Source: Haematobia irritans (taxonomy: Eukaryota > Arthropoda > Insecta > Diptera > Muscidae). From it: a DNA stretch of 64,000 nt. The notes under the pieces were generated by a model. It was given only the letters and a program-made list of their open reading frames with translations. It was not told the origin of the DNA and searched no databases. Position numbers and translations under genes: made by a program. Below are positions 20,935-34,244 of the stretch, in pieces. The stretch is taken from contig NC_134399.1 in assembly GCF_050003625.1 (NCBI RefSeq), positions 40,998,671 to 41,062,670 on the forward strand, in the 5' to 3' direction. Positions within the stretch are counted from its first letter, which is position 1. The number at the start of each line of letters is the position of its first letter.

Positions 20935-22056
20935 TTTTTATACCCTGCGCCACACTGCGGAACAGGGTATTATAAGTTAGTGCATATGTTTGCAACACGC
21001 AGTAGGAGACGAGATAGACATAGGTGGGTCCCTGAGTCGATTTAGCCATGTCCGTCTATCATTCCGTCCGTCTGTCTATGAACACATTTTTGTGATCAAA
21101 GTCTAGGTCGCAGTTTAAGTCCAATCGCCTTCAAATTTGGCACAAGTTCCTGTTTTGGGTCAGAATAGAACCCTATTGATTTTGGAAGAAATCGGTTCAG
21201 ATTTAGATATAGCTCCCATATATATCTTTCGCCCGATATGCACTTATATGGACCCAGAAGCCAGAGTTTTACCCTGATTTGCTTGAAATTTTGCACCAGG
21301 AGAACAATAAGTACTATAGTCAGGTGTGCCAAATTTGATTGAAATCGCTTCAGATTAAGATATAGATCTCATATACATCTTTCGCCGGATATAGGCTTAT
21401 ATGGCCCCAGAAGGCAGAGATTTAGCCCAATTTGGTTGAAATTTTGCACTAGGAGTACAATTAGTAGTGCAGTCAAGTGTACTAAATTTTATTGAAATCG
21501 GTTCAGATTTAGATATAGCTCCCATATATATCTTTCGCCCGAATTTCCGTCATATGATTACAGAGTTCAAAGCTGTAGTCCGATTTACGTGAAATTTTGC
21601 ACAGGGAGTATAATTAAAATACTAAGTATGCATGTCAGATTTGGTTGAAATCGGTTCAGATTTCTATATAGCTTCCATATATATGCTTTTCCGATTTGGG
21701 CAAAAATTACCAAAATACCCACATTTCCTTATAAAATCACCACTGCTAAGTCGAAAACTTTTACATTTCTAATACACATCTATCGACCGATAAATCATAA
21801 ATACACTTTTGCGAAGTTGCCTCAAAATTGATTCAGATTAAAATCCCATCCCAGGGCATTAGCCGACTTAAATTTTAAGTCTATAGATTATAAATTTTGT
21901 TTCGATGGAGTCAGATTTAAATGTATGTATTTGGGACAAAAACCTGTACCCAACACATTTGACGGATTTGATATAGTATCGAAAATGTGGATATACAAAG
22001 TGGTGCAGGGTGTAATATAGTCGACCCCGCCCGACTTTAGACTTTCCTTACTTGTT
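20935..22056 (+). mobile_element. Helentron-like element, family B, copy 3, complete
   Basis: The 5' hairpin ACCCTGCGCCACACTGCGG pairs with CAGGGTATTATAAG; the core CCTGAGTCGATTTAGCCATG follows with a short GTCT/GTCC tract. Four tandem units start with ATCGGTTCAG-type sequence at 21192, 21345, 21498 and 21652 (steps of 153, 153, 154). The 3' end is TAATATAGTCGACCCCGCCCGAC then CTTACTTGTTT to 22056. Confidence 0.78.
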
Positions 22057-22101
22057 TTAGTTGGAATCACGGTAAAAAATAATATAGTAAAATAATATAA
22101 T

Positions 22102-23644
22102 AACAAGTATATACGGCCGTAAGTTCGGCCAGGCCGAAGCTTATGTACCCTCCGCCATGGATTGCGTAGAAACTTCTACTGAAAACTGTCATCCACAATC
22201 GAATTACTTATTTAAAGTTTCTATAGAAATAAAATTTTGACAACATTTTCTATAGAAGTAAAATTTGGAAAAAATTTTCTATAGAAATAAAATTTGGAAA
22301 AAAAATTCTATAGAAATGAAATTTTGACAAAATTTTCTATAGAAATAAAATTTGACCAAATTTTCTATAGAAATAAAATGTTGACAAAATTTTCTTTAGA
22401 AATAAAAATTTTACAAAATTTTTTATAGAAATAAAATTTTTACAAAATTTTCTATAGAAATGAAATTTTGACAAAATTTTCTATAGAAATAACATTTTGA
22501 CAATGTTTTCCATAAAAATAAAATTTTGGTAGATTATTTTTTGGCTCGAGTGGCAACCATGAATATGAACCGATATGGACCAATTTTTGTGTGATTGGGG
22601 ATCGGCTATATATAACTATAGACCGATATGGACCAATTTTGGCATGGATATTAGCGGCCTTATACTAACACCACGTTGCAAATTTCAACCGGATCGGATG
22701 AATTTTGCTCCTACAAGAGGCTCCAGAGATCAAATCTGGGGAACGGTTTATATGGGGGCTATATATAATTATGGACCGATATGGACCAATTCTTGCGTGT
22801 TTGTTAGAGACGACATTCTAACACCATGTTCCAAATTTCAACCGGATCGGATGAATTTTGCACCACCAAGAGGCTCCGGAGGACAAATCTGGGAATCGAT
22901 TTATATGGGGGCTATATATAATTATGCACCGATATGGACCAATTACCATATCGGTGCATATATATACCAACACCATGTACCAAATTTCAGCCGGATGGGA
23001 TGAAATTTGCTTCTCTTAGAGGCTCCGCAAGCCAAATCTGGGGATCGGTTTATATGGGGGCTATATATAATTATGGACCGATGTGGACCAATTTTTCATG
23101 GTCATTAGAGAACATATACCAATACCATGTACCAAATTTCAGCCGGATCGGATGAAATTTGCTTATTTTAGTGGATCCGCAAGCCAAATCGGGGGATCGG
23201 TTTATATGGGGGCTATATGTAATTATAGACCGATATGGACCAATTTTTGCATGGTTGTTAGAGACCAAATACTAACACTATGTACCAAATTTCAGCCGGA
23301 TCGGATGAAATTTGCTTCTCTTAGAGCGATCGCAAGCCAAATTTGGGGGTCCGTTTATATGGGGGCTATACGTAAAAGTGGACCGATATGGCCCATTTGC
23401 AATACCATCTGACCTACATCAATAACAACTACTTGTGCCAAGTTTCAAGTCGATAGCTTGTTCGTTCGGAAGTTAGCGTGATTTCAACAGACGGACGGAA
23501 GGACGGACGGACATGCTTAGATCGACACAGAATTTCACCACGACCCAGAATATATATACTTTTTGGGGTCTTAGAGCAATATTTCGATGTGTTACAAACG
23601 GAATGACAAAGTTAATATACCCCCATCCTATGGTGGAGGGTATA
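22102..23644 (-). mobile_element. Helentron-like element, family A, copy 4
   Basis: The 3' end is at the left (AACAAGTATATACGGCCGT at 22102, palindrome TTCGGCCAGGCCGAA) and the 5' end at the right (GGTGGAGGGTATAA to 23644), with GGAC/GGAA tract and core near 23496-23535. Five tandem units occupy about 22600-23410. A palindromic minisatellite interrupts it at 22218-22535. Confidence 0.75.
22218..22535 (-). repeat. Palindromic 28-29-bp minisatellite, about 11 units
   Basis: Units of TTTCTATAGAAATAAAATTTTGAC with small changes. On the right it ends at GGTAGATTATTTTTTGGCTC and GAGTGGCAACC, the inverse of the flank at 5846-5885. Confidence 0.85.
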
Positions 23645-24872
23645 ATTAACAAATAAAATATTTGTTATTTTAAATTAGTGAGACAATTTTTTGTATTTAG
23701 AAAATTATTGAACATAAATAACAAACAATAAGTCTATCAATGTTCGTGATGGTGTATAAAGAAAGAAAACAGCAACAGAATAACAACCCCTTCATTCGTC
23801 TTCATTTTGGAACCTTCAATTATCAGGTAACATTCATACATTGACGCTAACCTTTTGTGAAAAAATTGGTTTATGATTTTTTATATTTGTAGGTATATTT
23901 GAAATTGTAAAAGGAGGAAAGTGAAAGGGAGGATTTAAATAATGGCGAACAGTAAATATATGGGCAGACGGAAGGTTTACCAGACCTATTCAGACTTAGG
24001 AGATAACGTGGGGTCTTTTAAAAAAGTGGGGTTCCAGGATAATCAAGAAACCTAGAATGGATTTTCAAATTTAATGTAAACTAAAGGATGCTACTATATT
24101 CGGTTGTCGAGATGAACATTTTTAATTTCTTTTGAATGAAACTATCAACATTAATATTCATTATTTTAATAGAGTAACCCGAAATTTTCAACGCGAAAAC
24201 TACACATAGTACCGATCTTATAAATTGATTTGAAAAGATCCATAGTCTTGTCACTGTAACCTATTTACAATAAACGCAAAAAACAAAACTCTGCTTATTT
24301 ATGAAGACAAAAAATACTCTCATTTTCATTATTCCTATTTGAACTGCAAATAGTCCCTTTGGCGACAATAATTTGCAACGAATTTCACCATACGCAAATA
24401 TTGAATATTGGCTGAATCTGTCCTATGGCAAAATATTCAGCCCCATCGTTTCACTTTTTATATTGAGGAACGTTTTATCACAATACTTTGCCATAATAGT
24501 CTCCACTAAATCGATAGTATGGGTTGTTGATCTATGTCCTTAAAGAATACACGTCAAGAATTTGGATATTTTATTTGTCGTTTGCTTTTCCATTACCACG
24601 AGCATAAATACAACGACCCAGATACAGCAAATAAATTCATATTAATTTGAGAAATCTTTCAAATATTGATTTAGATAGCAAAAATTCTATTGGCCGATGA
24701 TGGAAGGCAATGTACACATTAAAAAAGTGAAATTGGCAAAATAAATTGTAGACTAACGAAAATCATTTGGAAATTTCCTTTCGGGGTAAAAATGTTTGTT
24801 TGGAAGAATAGTATATTATTCTTGTGATAATAATTAACGTCTGTTACAGGATGTAAAAATAATTTAATAACT
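23645..24872. other. Non-coding interval of 1.2 kb
   Basis: No open frame, RNA gene or repeat family recognised. Composition is AT-rich. This is among the longest stretches of the left half with no mobile element that I can see. Confidence 0.5.
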
Positions 24873-24956
24873 ACCCATCAAAAACATCTCATTACTACAT
24901 TATCTTGGAGGTAAGTCAATTCAAAATTGATAAGCAATAACTATTGAATGGAAATC
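24873..24956 (+). mobile_element. Left end of a CCCAGCAAAAACT-type MITE, truncated
   Basis: TACCCATCAAAAACATCTCATTAC and TTGGAGGTAAG followed by TTATTGAATGG resemble the first 90 bases of the complete MITE at 61602-62255. It is cut off by the Helentron-like copy that begins at 24961. Confidence 0.5.
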
Positions 24957-24960
24957 TTGT

Positions 24961-26062
24961 TATACCCACCACCATAGAATGGTGACGGGGGTATAATAAG
25001 TTTGTCATTCCGTTTGTAACACATCGAAATATCGATTTCCGACAATATAAAGTATATATATTTTTGATCAGGGAGAAATTCTAAGACGATATAACGATGT
25101 CCGTCTGTCTGTTGTAATCACGCTACAGTCTTCAATAATGAAGCAATCGTGCTGAAATTTTGCACAAACTCGTCTTTTGTCTGCAGGCAGGTCAAGTTCG
25201 AAGATGGGCTATATCGATCCAGGTTTCGATATAGTCCCCATATAAACCGACCTCCCGATTTGGGGTCTTGGGCTTATAGAAACCGTAGTTTTTATCCAAT
25301 TTGTCTGAAATTGGAAATCTAGAGGTATTTTAGGACCATAAAGAGGTGTGCCGAAAATGGTGAGTATCGATCCATATTTTGGTATAGCCCCCATTTAGAC
25401 CGATTTCCCGATTTTACTTCTTGGGCTTCTAGAATCCGAAGTTTTTATCCTATTTGCCTGAAATTGGAAATCTAGAGGTATTTTCGGGTCATAAAGAGGT
25501 GTGCCGAAAACGGTGAGTATCGTTCCATATTTTAGTATAGCCCCCATAAGAACGATCTCCCGATTTAACTCCTTGGGTTTCTAGAAACCGTAGTTTTTAT
25601 CTGATTTGCCTGAAATTGTAAATATTCTGGTATTTTAGGCTCACAAAAACGTTTATCGGATTAAGTTTTTATCGGTCCATTTGGTAATGCCTCCATATAG
25701 ACCGACTTCACTTCTTGAGGGTGTAGAAGGCGCACTGATCATGAAAATTGCTTGAAACTCAATGTAAAATTTCCAGATTTTACTTCTACAGATTTAAGAT
25801 TTCAAATCCAGACGTTATTTTATAATTTTCTTCCAAACTTACAAGAGATGTTAATGGTTCCTCTAAAACTCAAACAAAAATGGTTCTTATAAATCCAGAA
25901 TCTGATATAGACCTCATAGGTGAAATCTTTAAATTTATCTTCGGGAAGTGTCCTCAAGTCCTCAAGCCCTCCTGAAATTTCAAAGGAAACCCAAATATTT
26001 GGTTCATGGTGGTGAGTATTTAAGATTCGGCCCGGCCGAACTTAGTGCTGTATATACTTGTT
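24961..26062 (+). mobile_element. Helentron-like element, divergent subfamily, copy 5
   Basis: The 5' hairpin is ACCCACCACCATAGAATGGT with GGGGGTATAATAAG; the core is degraded (TTCTAAGACGATATAACGATG) before GTCTGTCTG. Tandem units repeat TATAGCCCCCAT at 25230, 25383 and 25536, exactly 153 apart although the unit sequence differs greatly from the other families. The 3' end has TTCGGCCCGGCCGAA and TATATACTTGTT to 26062. Confidence 0.7.
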
Positions 26063-26174
26063 CAAAGTGTATTTGTATACTTTTCTTAAACCAATAATGA
26101 ATATATAGTACAAAGATTATATTGATTACCATAATAATAAACACAATTACGGTAGTAACTGTACAGGTTGTAAA

Positions 26175-27150
<976 letters not shown>

Positions 27151-27295
27151 TTTTCTCAACCGAAAAATCTCCAGATAAACAAAAACAATCTTATATTATG
27201 GAAGACTTTAATTGGTAAGTCGGTCAGGGGTTAATCGATCGGTGTTTTGCGACAAAAATTGCAACTAACTTTATATCAAGAATGTTGAAAGGTTT

Positions 27296-28044
27296 TTATA
27301 CACTCCACCATTGGATGGGGGTATATCAACTTTGTCATTCCGTTTGTAACACATCGAAATATTGATCTAAGACCCCATAGGTTAGGTTAGGTCAGGTTAG
27401 GTGGCAGCCCGATGTATCAGGCTCACTTAGACTATTCAGTCCATTGTGATACCACAGTCCATTGTGATACCACAAGACCCCATAAAGTATATATATTCTG
27501 GGTCGTGGTGAAATTCTGAGTCGATATGAGCATGTCCGTCCGTCCGTCCGTCTGTTGAAATCACGCTAACTTCCGAACGAAACAAGCTATCGACTTGAAA
27601 CTTGGCACAAGTAGTTGTTATTGATGTAAGTCGGATGGTATTGCAAATGGGCCATATCGGTCCACTTTTACGTATATCCCCCATATAAACGGACCCCCAA
27701 ATTTGGCTCGCGATTGTTCTAAGAGAAGCAAATTTCATCCGATCCGGCTAAAATTTGGTACATGGTGTTAGTATATGGTCTCTAACAACCATGTCAAAAT
27801 TGGTCTATATCGGTCCACTTTTACTTATAGCCCCCATATAAACGGACCCCCAAATTTGGCTTGCGATCTCTCTAAGAGAAGCAAATTTCATCCGATCCGG
27901 CTGAAATACTTGCCATCGGCAAGTGTTACCGCAACCCAAGTAATTCGATTGTGGATGACAGTCTGCAGTAGAAGTTTCTACGCAATCCATGGTGGAGGGT
28001 ACATGAGCTTCGGCCTGGCCGAACTTACAGTCGTATATACTTGT
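27296..28044 (+). mobile_element. Helentron-like element, family A, copy 7, short
   Basis: 5' end TATACACTCCACCATTGGATG, core TTCTGAGTCGATATGAGCATG with GTCC tract, only about one and a half tandem units, and the 3' end (GGCCTGGCCGAACTTACAG, TATATACTTGTTT). It shows that the array length varies while both ends stay constant. A SINE/LINE tail is inserted near its 5' end. Confidence 0.75.
27380..27473 (-). mobile_element. Short SINE or LINE 3' tail insertion
   Basis: (GGTTA)n, GTGGCAGCCCGATGTATCAG and CAGTCCATTGTGATACCAC are the inverse of the type 1 SINE tail; the last 20 bases are duplicated. AAGACCCCAT on the left and AAGACCCCAT on the right form a 10-bp target duplication within the host element. 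Confidence 0.75.
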
Positions 28045-28084
28045 TTACTTTGTCTTTTATAAAGAATATGTAAATTTCGATATA

Positions 28085-29194
28085 AAGGGCGATACGGTCA
28101 AAATTTGGTCAAGGGAAAACGCGTGTAAATCGGTGAAATCGTTTATTTAAAAAATCAAATTAAATTTCTTTTTCAAGTTCAATTAATATAAAATTCAGGA
28201 AAAATATTCAGTTAGGATTTCGCTTTTCCAAATCCGAATTGCCGGGCCTCACGCTTGACACCTGCCATCAGATTTTGTACAGCTACCTTGTCCACCTTCT
28301 TCGTCGCAGAAAGCCAGTTTGCCTTGAACTGCTGCTCGTCCTTTTTGGTCTTCTTTAGGTTCCGCGTGACAATAGCCCAGTATTTCTCAATTGTGCGGAG
28401 CTCTGGCGTGTTGGGAGGGTTCTTGCCCTTGGGAACCACCTGCACGTTGTTGGCGGCGTACCACTCCATGGCCTTTTTACCGTAATGGCAAGATGCCAAA
28501 TCCGGCCAAAACAGTATGGAACAACCGTGTTTCTTCAGGAAAAGCAGCAGACGTTTATTCAAACACTCTTTCACGTAAAATTCTTGGTTGACAGTCCCGG
28601 AAGCTATGAAAATGCTGCTTTTCAAGCCACAGGTACAGATGGCTTGCCAAACCAGATATTTCTTTGCGAACTTTGACAGTTTTATGTGCTTGAAAATATC
28701 TGCTACCTTTCCCCTTCCTTTTGCCGTATAAAACTCCTGTCCCGGAAGCTGCTTGTAGTCGGCTTTGACGTAGGTTTCGTCGTCCATTACCACTCAGTCA
28801 AACTTCGTCAGCATCGTCGTGTACAGCCTCCGGGATCGCGCTTTGGCCGTCGTATTTTGTTTATCATCTCGATTTGGAGTCACTACCTTCTTGTAAGTCG
28901 ATAGTCCGGCTCGTTTTTTGGCCCGATGCACGGTTGTAGACGATACACCCAGCTTATTTGCGGCATCTCGGAGAGAGAGGATAGGATTTCGCTTGAAACT
29001 ACCGGCAACTCTCTTTGTCGTCTCAGCGGCTTCCGGTTTTCGATTTCCCCCCGATCCAGACTTCCTGGCTGTCGACAAACGTTCCCCAAACACTTTAATT
29101 ACATTTGTAACGATTGATTTGGCAACTTTTAGCGATTTTGCCAGCTTTGCGTGCGAGTAGCTCGGATTTTCGCGATGCGCGAGCAAAATTTTGA
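28085..29194 (-). mobile_element. DD37E Tc1/mariner-superfamily element, copy 1, truncated
   Basis: The left end AAGGGCGATACGGTCAAAAT after TA (28083-28084) matches the inverted ends of the complete copy at 31898-33035. The other end is missing; similarity stops near 29194, inside the transposase N-terminus. The spacing of the last two catalytic residues in its product (37 residues) places it in the DD37E group described from mosquitoes (ITmD37E). Confidence 0.75.
28212..29186 (-). pseudogene. DD37E transposase, one in-frame stop and missing start
   Basis: The N-terminal part has two helix-turn-helix-like segments (LAKSLKVAKSIVTNVIKVFG and LRDAANKLGVSSTTVHRA) with a basic linker. After an in-frame TGA at 28794-28796 the same frame continues VMDDETYVKADY (first catalytic Asp), LFWPDLASCHY (second Asp) and ELRTIEKYWAI (Glu), with 37 residues between the last two. 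The C-terminus GKAKS* is intact. The protein would cut the element's ends and join them at TA. It is inactive as written, because of the stop and the lost N-terminus. Confidence 0.85.
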
Positions 29195-30516
29195 TACGTA
29201 TTTTAATTTTTGTAAGTATATATCTTACCTTATGGATTTCTTATGCAATTCAATATTTTTTAGTAAATGTGCTCCAAATTTAGTACCGTTCTTCATAGCT
29301 AGCACAAAAGTGTTTAAAATGTTCCCTTTTTATATCTGGTCACTCCATGCATCGAGCAAGTTGGGAGGGTTGCGAGACATTGAACAGACTTCCCATTGCT
29401 GGGTTTGGACAAAATTTCGAACAAAGTAATAACAATAAACACTCGAAAGCGTTTGATGGCATTTTAATGAACGCTATAATTAAAGAATCATTTACACAAT
29501 TTGATATATAAATCCCAGTGGTGTACACTTTCTATGAGACCGAACCACTTCCCACACCCTACTCCCCAACATTTCGCTCTTGATCACATAAAAGAGAATC
29601 CTTGCAAAACCGTAGACCCTTCTGGCGCCCACTGATTTAGATGGACAAATATTCCATTTATTTCAAATGCATGGCAAAGGTACGAGGTTAATATGGGGGC
29701 GGAGGCAGAGACAGGAAAGAACCACTTGGGGTTTAACCAAAACAAGTTGGCCAAACGAACCATATTTCTCCATGTTGTCACTTTTATTTAATTGCCTTTT
29801 TAAGTGTACAACTAACCAGGCTAACATCCTCCATCCTCCATCCTCTTCACCAAACCCAGCAAAAATACAAAAACCAGCAGCTGACGGACAGACTACCATT
29901 AGATAAACTCTGTTGTGGTGTTAATGGCAACATTGCTGATTTTGCTACCAGCCCCTACCACCAAAGATGATGGTGGTGGTGATGATGACAATGATGCTTT
30001 TGCTAATGATGCCAATGAAGACTTCCGGGAATACAATGGAAACAATGAAGATGTTACAATCTTATCTGAGAATGTAATGATAAATAATATTGGAGCAGCA
30101 ACATTGTCAATGGAGGCAACAAAATATTTTTACATGCAAATACCCCCCTCCTGTGTGATTGGGTGGATCCCATCATGGGAGATAAAGTAGACCATTTTTC
30201 CGATGTGACACATCTTCATAAGTGTCCTATGGCTCACGTTGATGTTCGTTTTGAGAATGGGTCAACTTAATTGCATCCTGTTGGAAAACAGAACTCGATA
30301 TGTAAGCCAGACAGGAAGTCAATTTATATTTCATTGTATCCCCAGAAAGAATAGAACTTCATTGGTCCAATGTCTTTTCTATAATGATTGCGTAATGTTA
30401 AAATGATTATTAATGTACTGGAGTATCCGAAATAAATTTGAAAATAAACAACTAAAAAATGATTAACCATGATTTGTCATTATGCCATTTTTACATCTGA
30501 TAATTTCATTTTTATA
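29195..30516. other. Non-coding interval of 1.3 kb with a GATG-rich patch
   Basis: No recognised gene. At 29960-30010 a GATGGTGGTGGTGATGATGA patch gives a short acidic open frame on the plus strand (29915-30190), which I treat as low complexity. This stretch may be unique host sequence. Confidence 0.45.
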
Positions 30517-30599
30517 GCCATCACCATAGAATGGTAATGGGGGTATAGTAAGTTTGTCATTCCGTTTGCAATACATCGACATATCGATATCCGACTCTA
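30517..30599 (+). mobile_element. 5' end of a Helentron-like copy, cut by mariner 2
   Basis: TTTATAGCCATCACCATAGAATGG, GGGGGTATAGTAAG and CATTCCGTTTGCAATACATC match the 5' 85 bases of copy 5. The mariner starts at about 30600 and no continuation is seen after its other end at 34647. Confidence 0.6.
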
Positions 30600-30774
30600 T
30601 AAGGTTGACTGATAAGTCCCCGGTCTGACACATAGATGGCGTCGCTAGTATTAAATGCATATTATTTTTATATAGTACCTTCAAATGATTCGTGTCAACA
30701 TTTGACGTCTGTAAGTCAATTAGTTTATGAGATAGAGCGTCTTTTGTGAAGCAACTTTTGTTATTGTGAAAAAA

Positions 30775-31577
30775 ATGGAAAAAAAGAATTTCGTGTTTTG
30801 ATAAAATACTGTTTTCTGAAGGGAAAAAATACGATGGAGATCAAAAACTTGGCTTGATAATGACTTTCCGGACTCTGCCCCAGGGAAATCAACAATAATT
30901 GATTGGTATGCAAAATTCAAGCGTGGTGAAATGAGCACGGAGGACGGTGAACGCAGTGGACGCCCGAAAGAGGTGGTTACCGACGAAAACATCAAAAAAA
31001 TCCACAAAATGATTTTGAATGACCGTAAAATGAAGTTGATCGAGATAGCAGAGGCCTTAAAGATATCAAAGGAACGTGTTGGTCATATCATTCATCAATA
31101 TTTGGATATGGGGAAGCTCTGTGCAAAATGGGTGCCGCGCGAGCTCACATTTGACCAAAAACAACAACGTGTTGATGATTCTGAGCGGTGGTTGCAGCTG
31201 TTAACTCGTAATACACCCGAGTTTTTCCTTCGATATGTGACAATGGATGAAACATGGCTCCATCGCTAAACTCCTGAGTCCAATCGACAGTCGGCTGAGT
31301 GGACAGCGACCGGTGAACCGTCTCCGAAGCGTGGAAAGACTCAAAAGTCCGCTGGCAAAGTAATGGCCTCTGTTTTTGGGATGTGCATGGAATAATTTTT
31401 ATCGATTATCTTGAGAAGGGAAAAACCATCAACAGTGACGCTATTTGAGCGTTTGAAGGTCGAAATCGCGGCAAAACAGCCCCATATGAAGAAGAAAAAA
31501 GTGTTGTTCCACCAACACAACGCACCGTGCCACAAGTCATTGAGAACGATGGCAAAAAAATTCATGAATTGGGCTTC
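30775..31577 (+). pseudogene. mariner transposase, 5' part (copy 2)
   Basis: The ATG at 30775-30777 is kept, but one G is lost four codons later, causing a shift. From 30931 a long frame reads MSTEDGERSGRPKEVVTDEN through the HTH region (LIEIAEALKISKERVGHII) to VTMDETWLHR, where TAC is changed to TAA. Block 2 appears as LFHQHNAPCHKS with the catalytic Asp replaced by His. It is interrupted at 31577 by the LINE. Confidence 0.9.
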
Positions 31578-31897
31578 AGAGGGCCCTCCGAATGACTGAG
31601 AAGTGGGCGAAAGACACTGGTCTTGGGGTAAATCCTGCAAAGACAGAATTAGTCATGTTCTGCAAAGATCGCAAAACTCCCACGGTTAGGCCTATTTCCT
31701 TAGGGGTATTGAAATTCCCTTTGGTGAGTGTGCAAAATATATTGGCGTTATTTTGGACAGGAAGCTGAACTTTAAGCTTAATATTGAAGAAAGGGCGAGA
31801 AAAGCAACGGTAGCTTTGTACTCGTGCAAAAAGACAATAGGAAAAAAGTGGGGACTAAAACCAAAAATTGTGCATTGGCTACACACGGCAGTAGTTA
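31578..31897 (+). pseudogene. LINE reverse transcriptase, palm/thumb remnant
   Basis: With frame changes it reads LGVNPAKTELVMFCKDRK, then KYIGVILDRKLNFKLNIEE and KKWGLKPKIVHWLHTAVV. These are the block after the YxDD motif and the following thumb. The reading passes without a break across the DD37E insertion to RPIILYGVVVW at 33038. Confidence 0.75.
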
Positions 31898-33035
31898 AAG
31901 GTTGATACGGTCAAAATTTGGTCAAGGGAAACGCGTATAAATCGGTGAAATCGTTTATTTAAAAAATCAAATTAAATTTCTTTTTCAAGTTCAATTAGTA
32001 TAAAATTCAGGAAAAATATTCAGTTAGGCTTTCGCTTTTCCAAATCCGAATTGCCGGGCCTCACGCTTGACACCTGCCATCTTGTCCACCTTCTTCGCCA
32101 CAGAAAGCCAGTTTGCCTTGAACTGCTGCTCGTCCTTAGCAGTTTTTTGGTCTTCTTTAGGTTCCGCTTGACAATAGCCCAGTATTTCTCAATTGGGCGG
32201 AGCTCGGCCAAAACAGTACGGAACAACCGTGTTTCTTCAGGAAAGGCAGCAGACGTTTATTCAAACACTCTTTCACGTAAATTTCTTGGTTGACAGTCAC
32301 GAAAGCTATGAAAATGCTGCTTTTCAAGCCCCAGGTACAGATGGCTTGCCAAACCAGATATTTCTTTGCGAACTTTGACAGTTTTATGTGCTTGAAAATA
32401 TCTGCTACCTTTCCCCTTCCTTTTGCCGTATAAAACTCCTGTCCCGGAAGCTGCTTGTAGTCGGCTTTGACGTAGGTTTCGTCGTCCATTAACACTCAGT
32501 CAAACTTCGTCAGCATCGTCGTGTACAGCCTCCGGGATCGCGCTTTGGCCGTCGTATTTTGTTTATCATCGCGATTTGGAGTCACTACCTTCTTGTAAGT
32601 CGATAGTCCGGCTCGTTTTTTGGCTCGATGCACGGTTGTAGACGATACACCCAGCTTATTTGCGGCATCTCGGAGAGAGAGAGAGGTTAGGGTTTCGCTT
32701 GAAACTACCGGCAGCTCTCTTTGTCGTCTCAGCGGCTTCCGGTTTTCGATTTCCCCCCGATCCAGACTTCCTCGCTGTCGACAATCGTTCCCCAAACACT
32801 TTAATTACATTTGTAACGGTTGATTTGGCAACTTTTAGCGATTTTGCCAGATTTGCGTGCGAGTAGCTCGGATTTTCGCGATGCACGAGCAAAATTTTCA
32901 TACGCTGCTCTTCTTGCTTGGACGGCATTTTGACAACTGAAGAGTGAATTCCAAAATCAAAATAGGAGCAACATTCTACACACACACACACCTTCAAAAT
33001 GAGGGGTGTTCAGGTTTTTTGACCGTATCACCCTT
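31898..33035 (-). mobile_element. DD37E Tc1/mariner-superfamily element, copy 2, complete ends
   Basis: Starts AAGGTTGATACGGTCAAAAT at 31898 and ends TTTTGACCGTATCACCCTT at 33035, inverted ends, with TA at 31896-31897 and 33036-33037. Removing it restores the LINE frame exactly (VV then RPIILYG). Length 1138 bp. It is the last arrival in this nest. Confidence 0.88.
32020..32930 (-). pseudogene. DD37E transposase, inactivated (copy 2)
   Basis: The likely start is MPSKQEEQRMKILL (about 32928), followed by the first helix-turn-helix (LAKSLKVAKSTVTNVIKVFG). A shift in a GA repeat near 32690 precedes LRDAANKLGVSSTTVHRA. The same in-frame TGA as in copy 1 stands just before VLMDDETYVKADY (32493-32498). 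A deletion near 32215 removes the second catalytic Asp region (FWPDLASCHY), leaving FWP joined to ELRPIEKYWAI. Confidence 0.85.
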
Positions 33036-33037
33036 TA

Positions 33038-34244
33038 GACCTATAATACTATATGGTGTTGTAGTCTGGTGGCCGGCACTTCAGAAACCGACTTGTTTAG
33101 ATAAAGTTCAGCGTATGGCGTGTTTGTGTATTTCAGTCGCATTCAGCAAGACAGGAACAAATTCCCTTAATGTCATGCTGCATCTATTGCCTTTAGACAT
33201 TTTGGCCAAACAGTCAGCTGCAACAACGGCTGTGCGGTTGCGCCAGTTATCGCTGTGGTCGGAAAAAAGTTACGGTCACAGTTCGGTCCTCAAAATAATG
33301 CCAGATGTGCCTAACGTAGTGCATTACACTTTGGCGAGTCCACTTTTCGACAAAAAGTTTGAGACTCTAATCCCCAACACTGAGGCGTGGTGCACACAGA
33401 CCCCGTGGAATAAAGAATATATAGGTTTCTACACTGATGGCTCCAAATTGGATGGACAAGTGGGGTTCGGAGTATATTCTAATGATCTGGAACTTCGAAT
33501 AGCGAAAATATTACCTAATCACTGTAGTGTTTTTCAGGCTGAAATATTAGCAATAAGAGAGGTGGCGAATTGGCTGAGAAGTAATGTTCCAAAAAATTTG
33601 GGCATTAATATATACTCAGACAGTCAACCTGCAATAAAATCCTTGGACTCTGTGTTCCTCAACTCGAAAACGGCCATCGACTGCCGCAAATCTCTCAATG
33701 AGATGGCTGAGCAGTACAATATTCACCTAATATGGGTGCCTGGCCATAGGAACATACCGAGGAACTGCGAAGCGGATGAGTTGGCAAGGGTAGGGACTAC
33801 CTTACATATTCCAGGGGAACTAGAATTTGTTGGTATGCCCCTAGCTACCTGCAAGCTCATGCTGCGTGAGAAGGCTGTTATGATGGCAAATGTTCGATGG
33901 GAGAATTGCAAGGGTTGTAACGACACCAAGCAAATATGGCCCCATTCCAACTAGATATGCTAATATTCTCGAGACGTCAGATATCACTCCTGATATCTGC
34001 TATAACGGGTCGCTGCCTGATAGGCGATTTTGCAAAAACTATTGACTATTGTATGAGCTGTCATGATGCGGAGGAAAAGGAATCAATTAAACACCTCTTG
34101 TGTGAGTGTCCTGCATTTTGTGTAAAGCGCAAGCAACTTTTAGGAGCATATAGCTTGAGATTACTGGCGGATCTGGAAAACGTTATCTTAAGCAGTCTGC
34201 TAATATTTTTGGAACAATCTGGTTGGTTCAGCGAAGAAAAATAA
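33038..34244 (+). pseudogene. LINE RNase H and C-terminal zinc-knuckle-like region
   Basis: The frame to 33954 contains the RNase H residues in order: FYTDGSKL (Asp), FQAEILAI (Glu), YSDSQPAI (Asp) and VPGHRNIPRNCEADELA (His and Asp). All look intact. After a shift near 33940, a second frame (to 34244) reads GRCLIGD, YCMSCHDAEEKESIKHLLCECPAF, a Cys/His cluster usual at the end of such LINE proteins. RNase H degrades the RNA template after reverse transcription. The gene is broken but this part is young-looking. Confidence 0.85.

Noticed and set aside
22218..22535. Regular 28-29-bp repeats resembling a CRISPR array
   Set aside because: There are no unique spacers; units are contiguous and the context is a fly genome.
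29915..30190. 91-codon plus-strand frame with an Asp-rich segment
   Set aside because: Acidic part comes from a GATGGTGATGATG patch; no domain, no splice or neighbour support.
33038..33954. RNase H as a host gene
   Set aside because: It is continuous with LINE reverse transcriptase upstream and with the LINE tail downstream.
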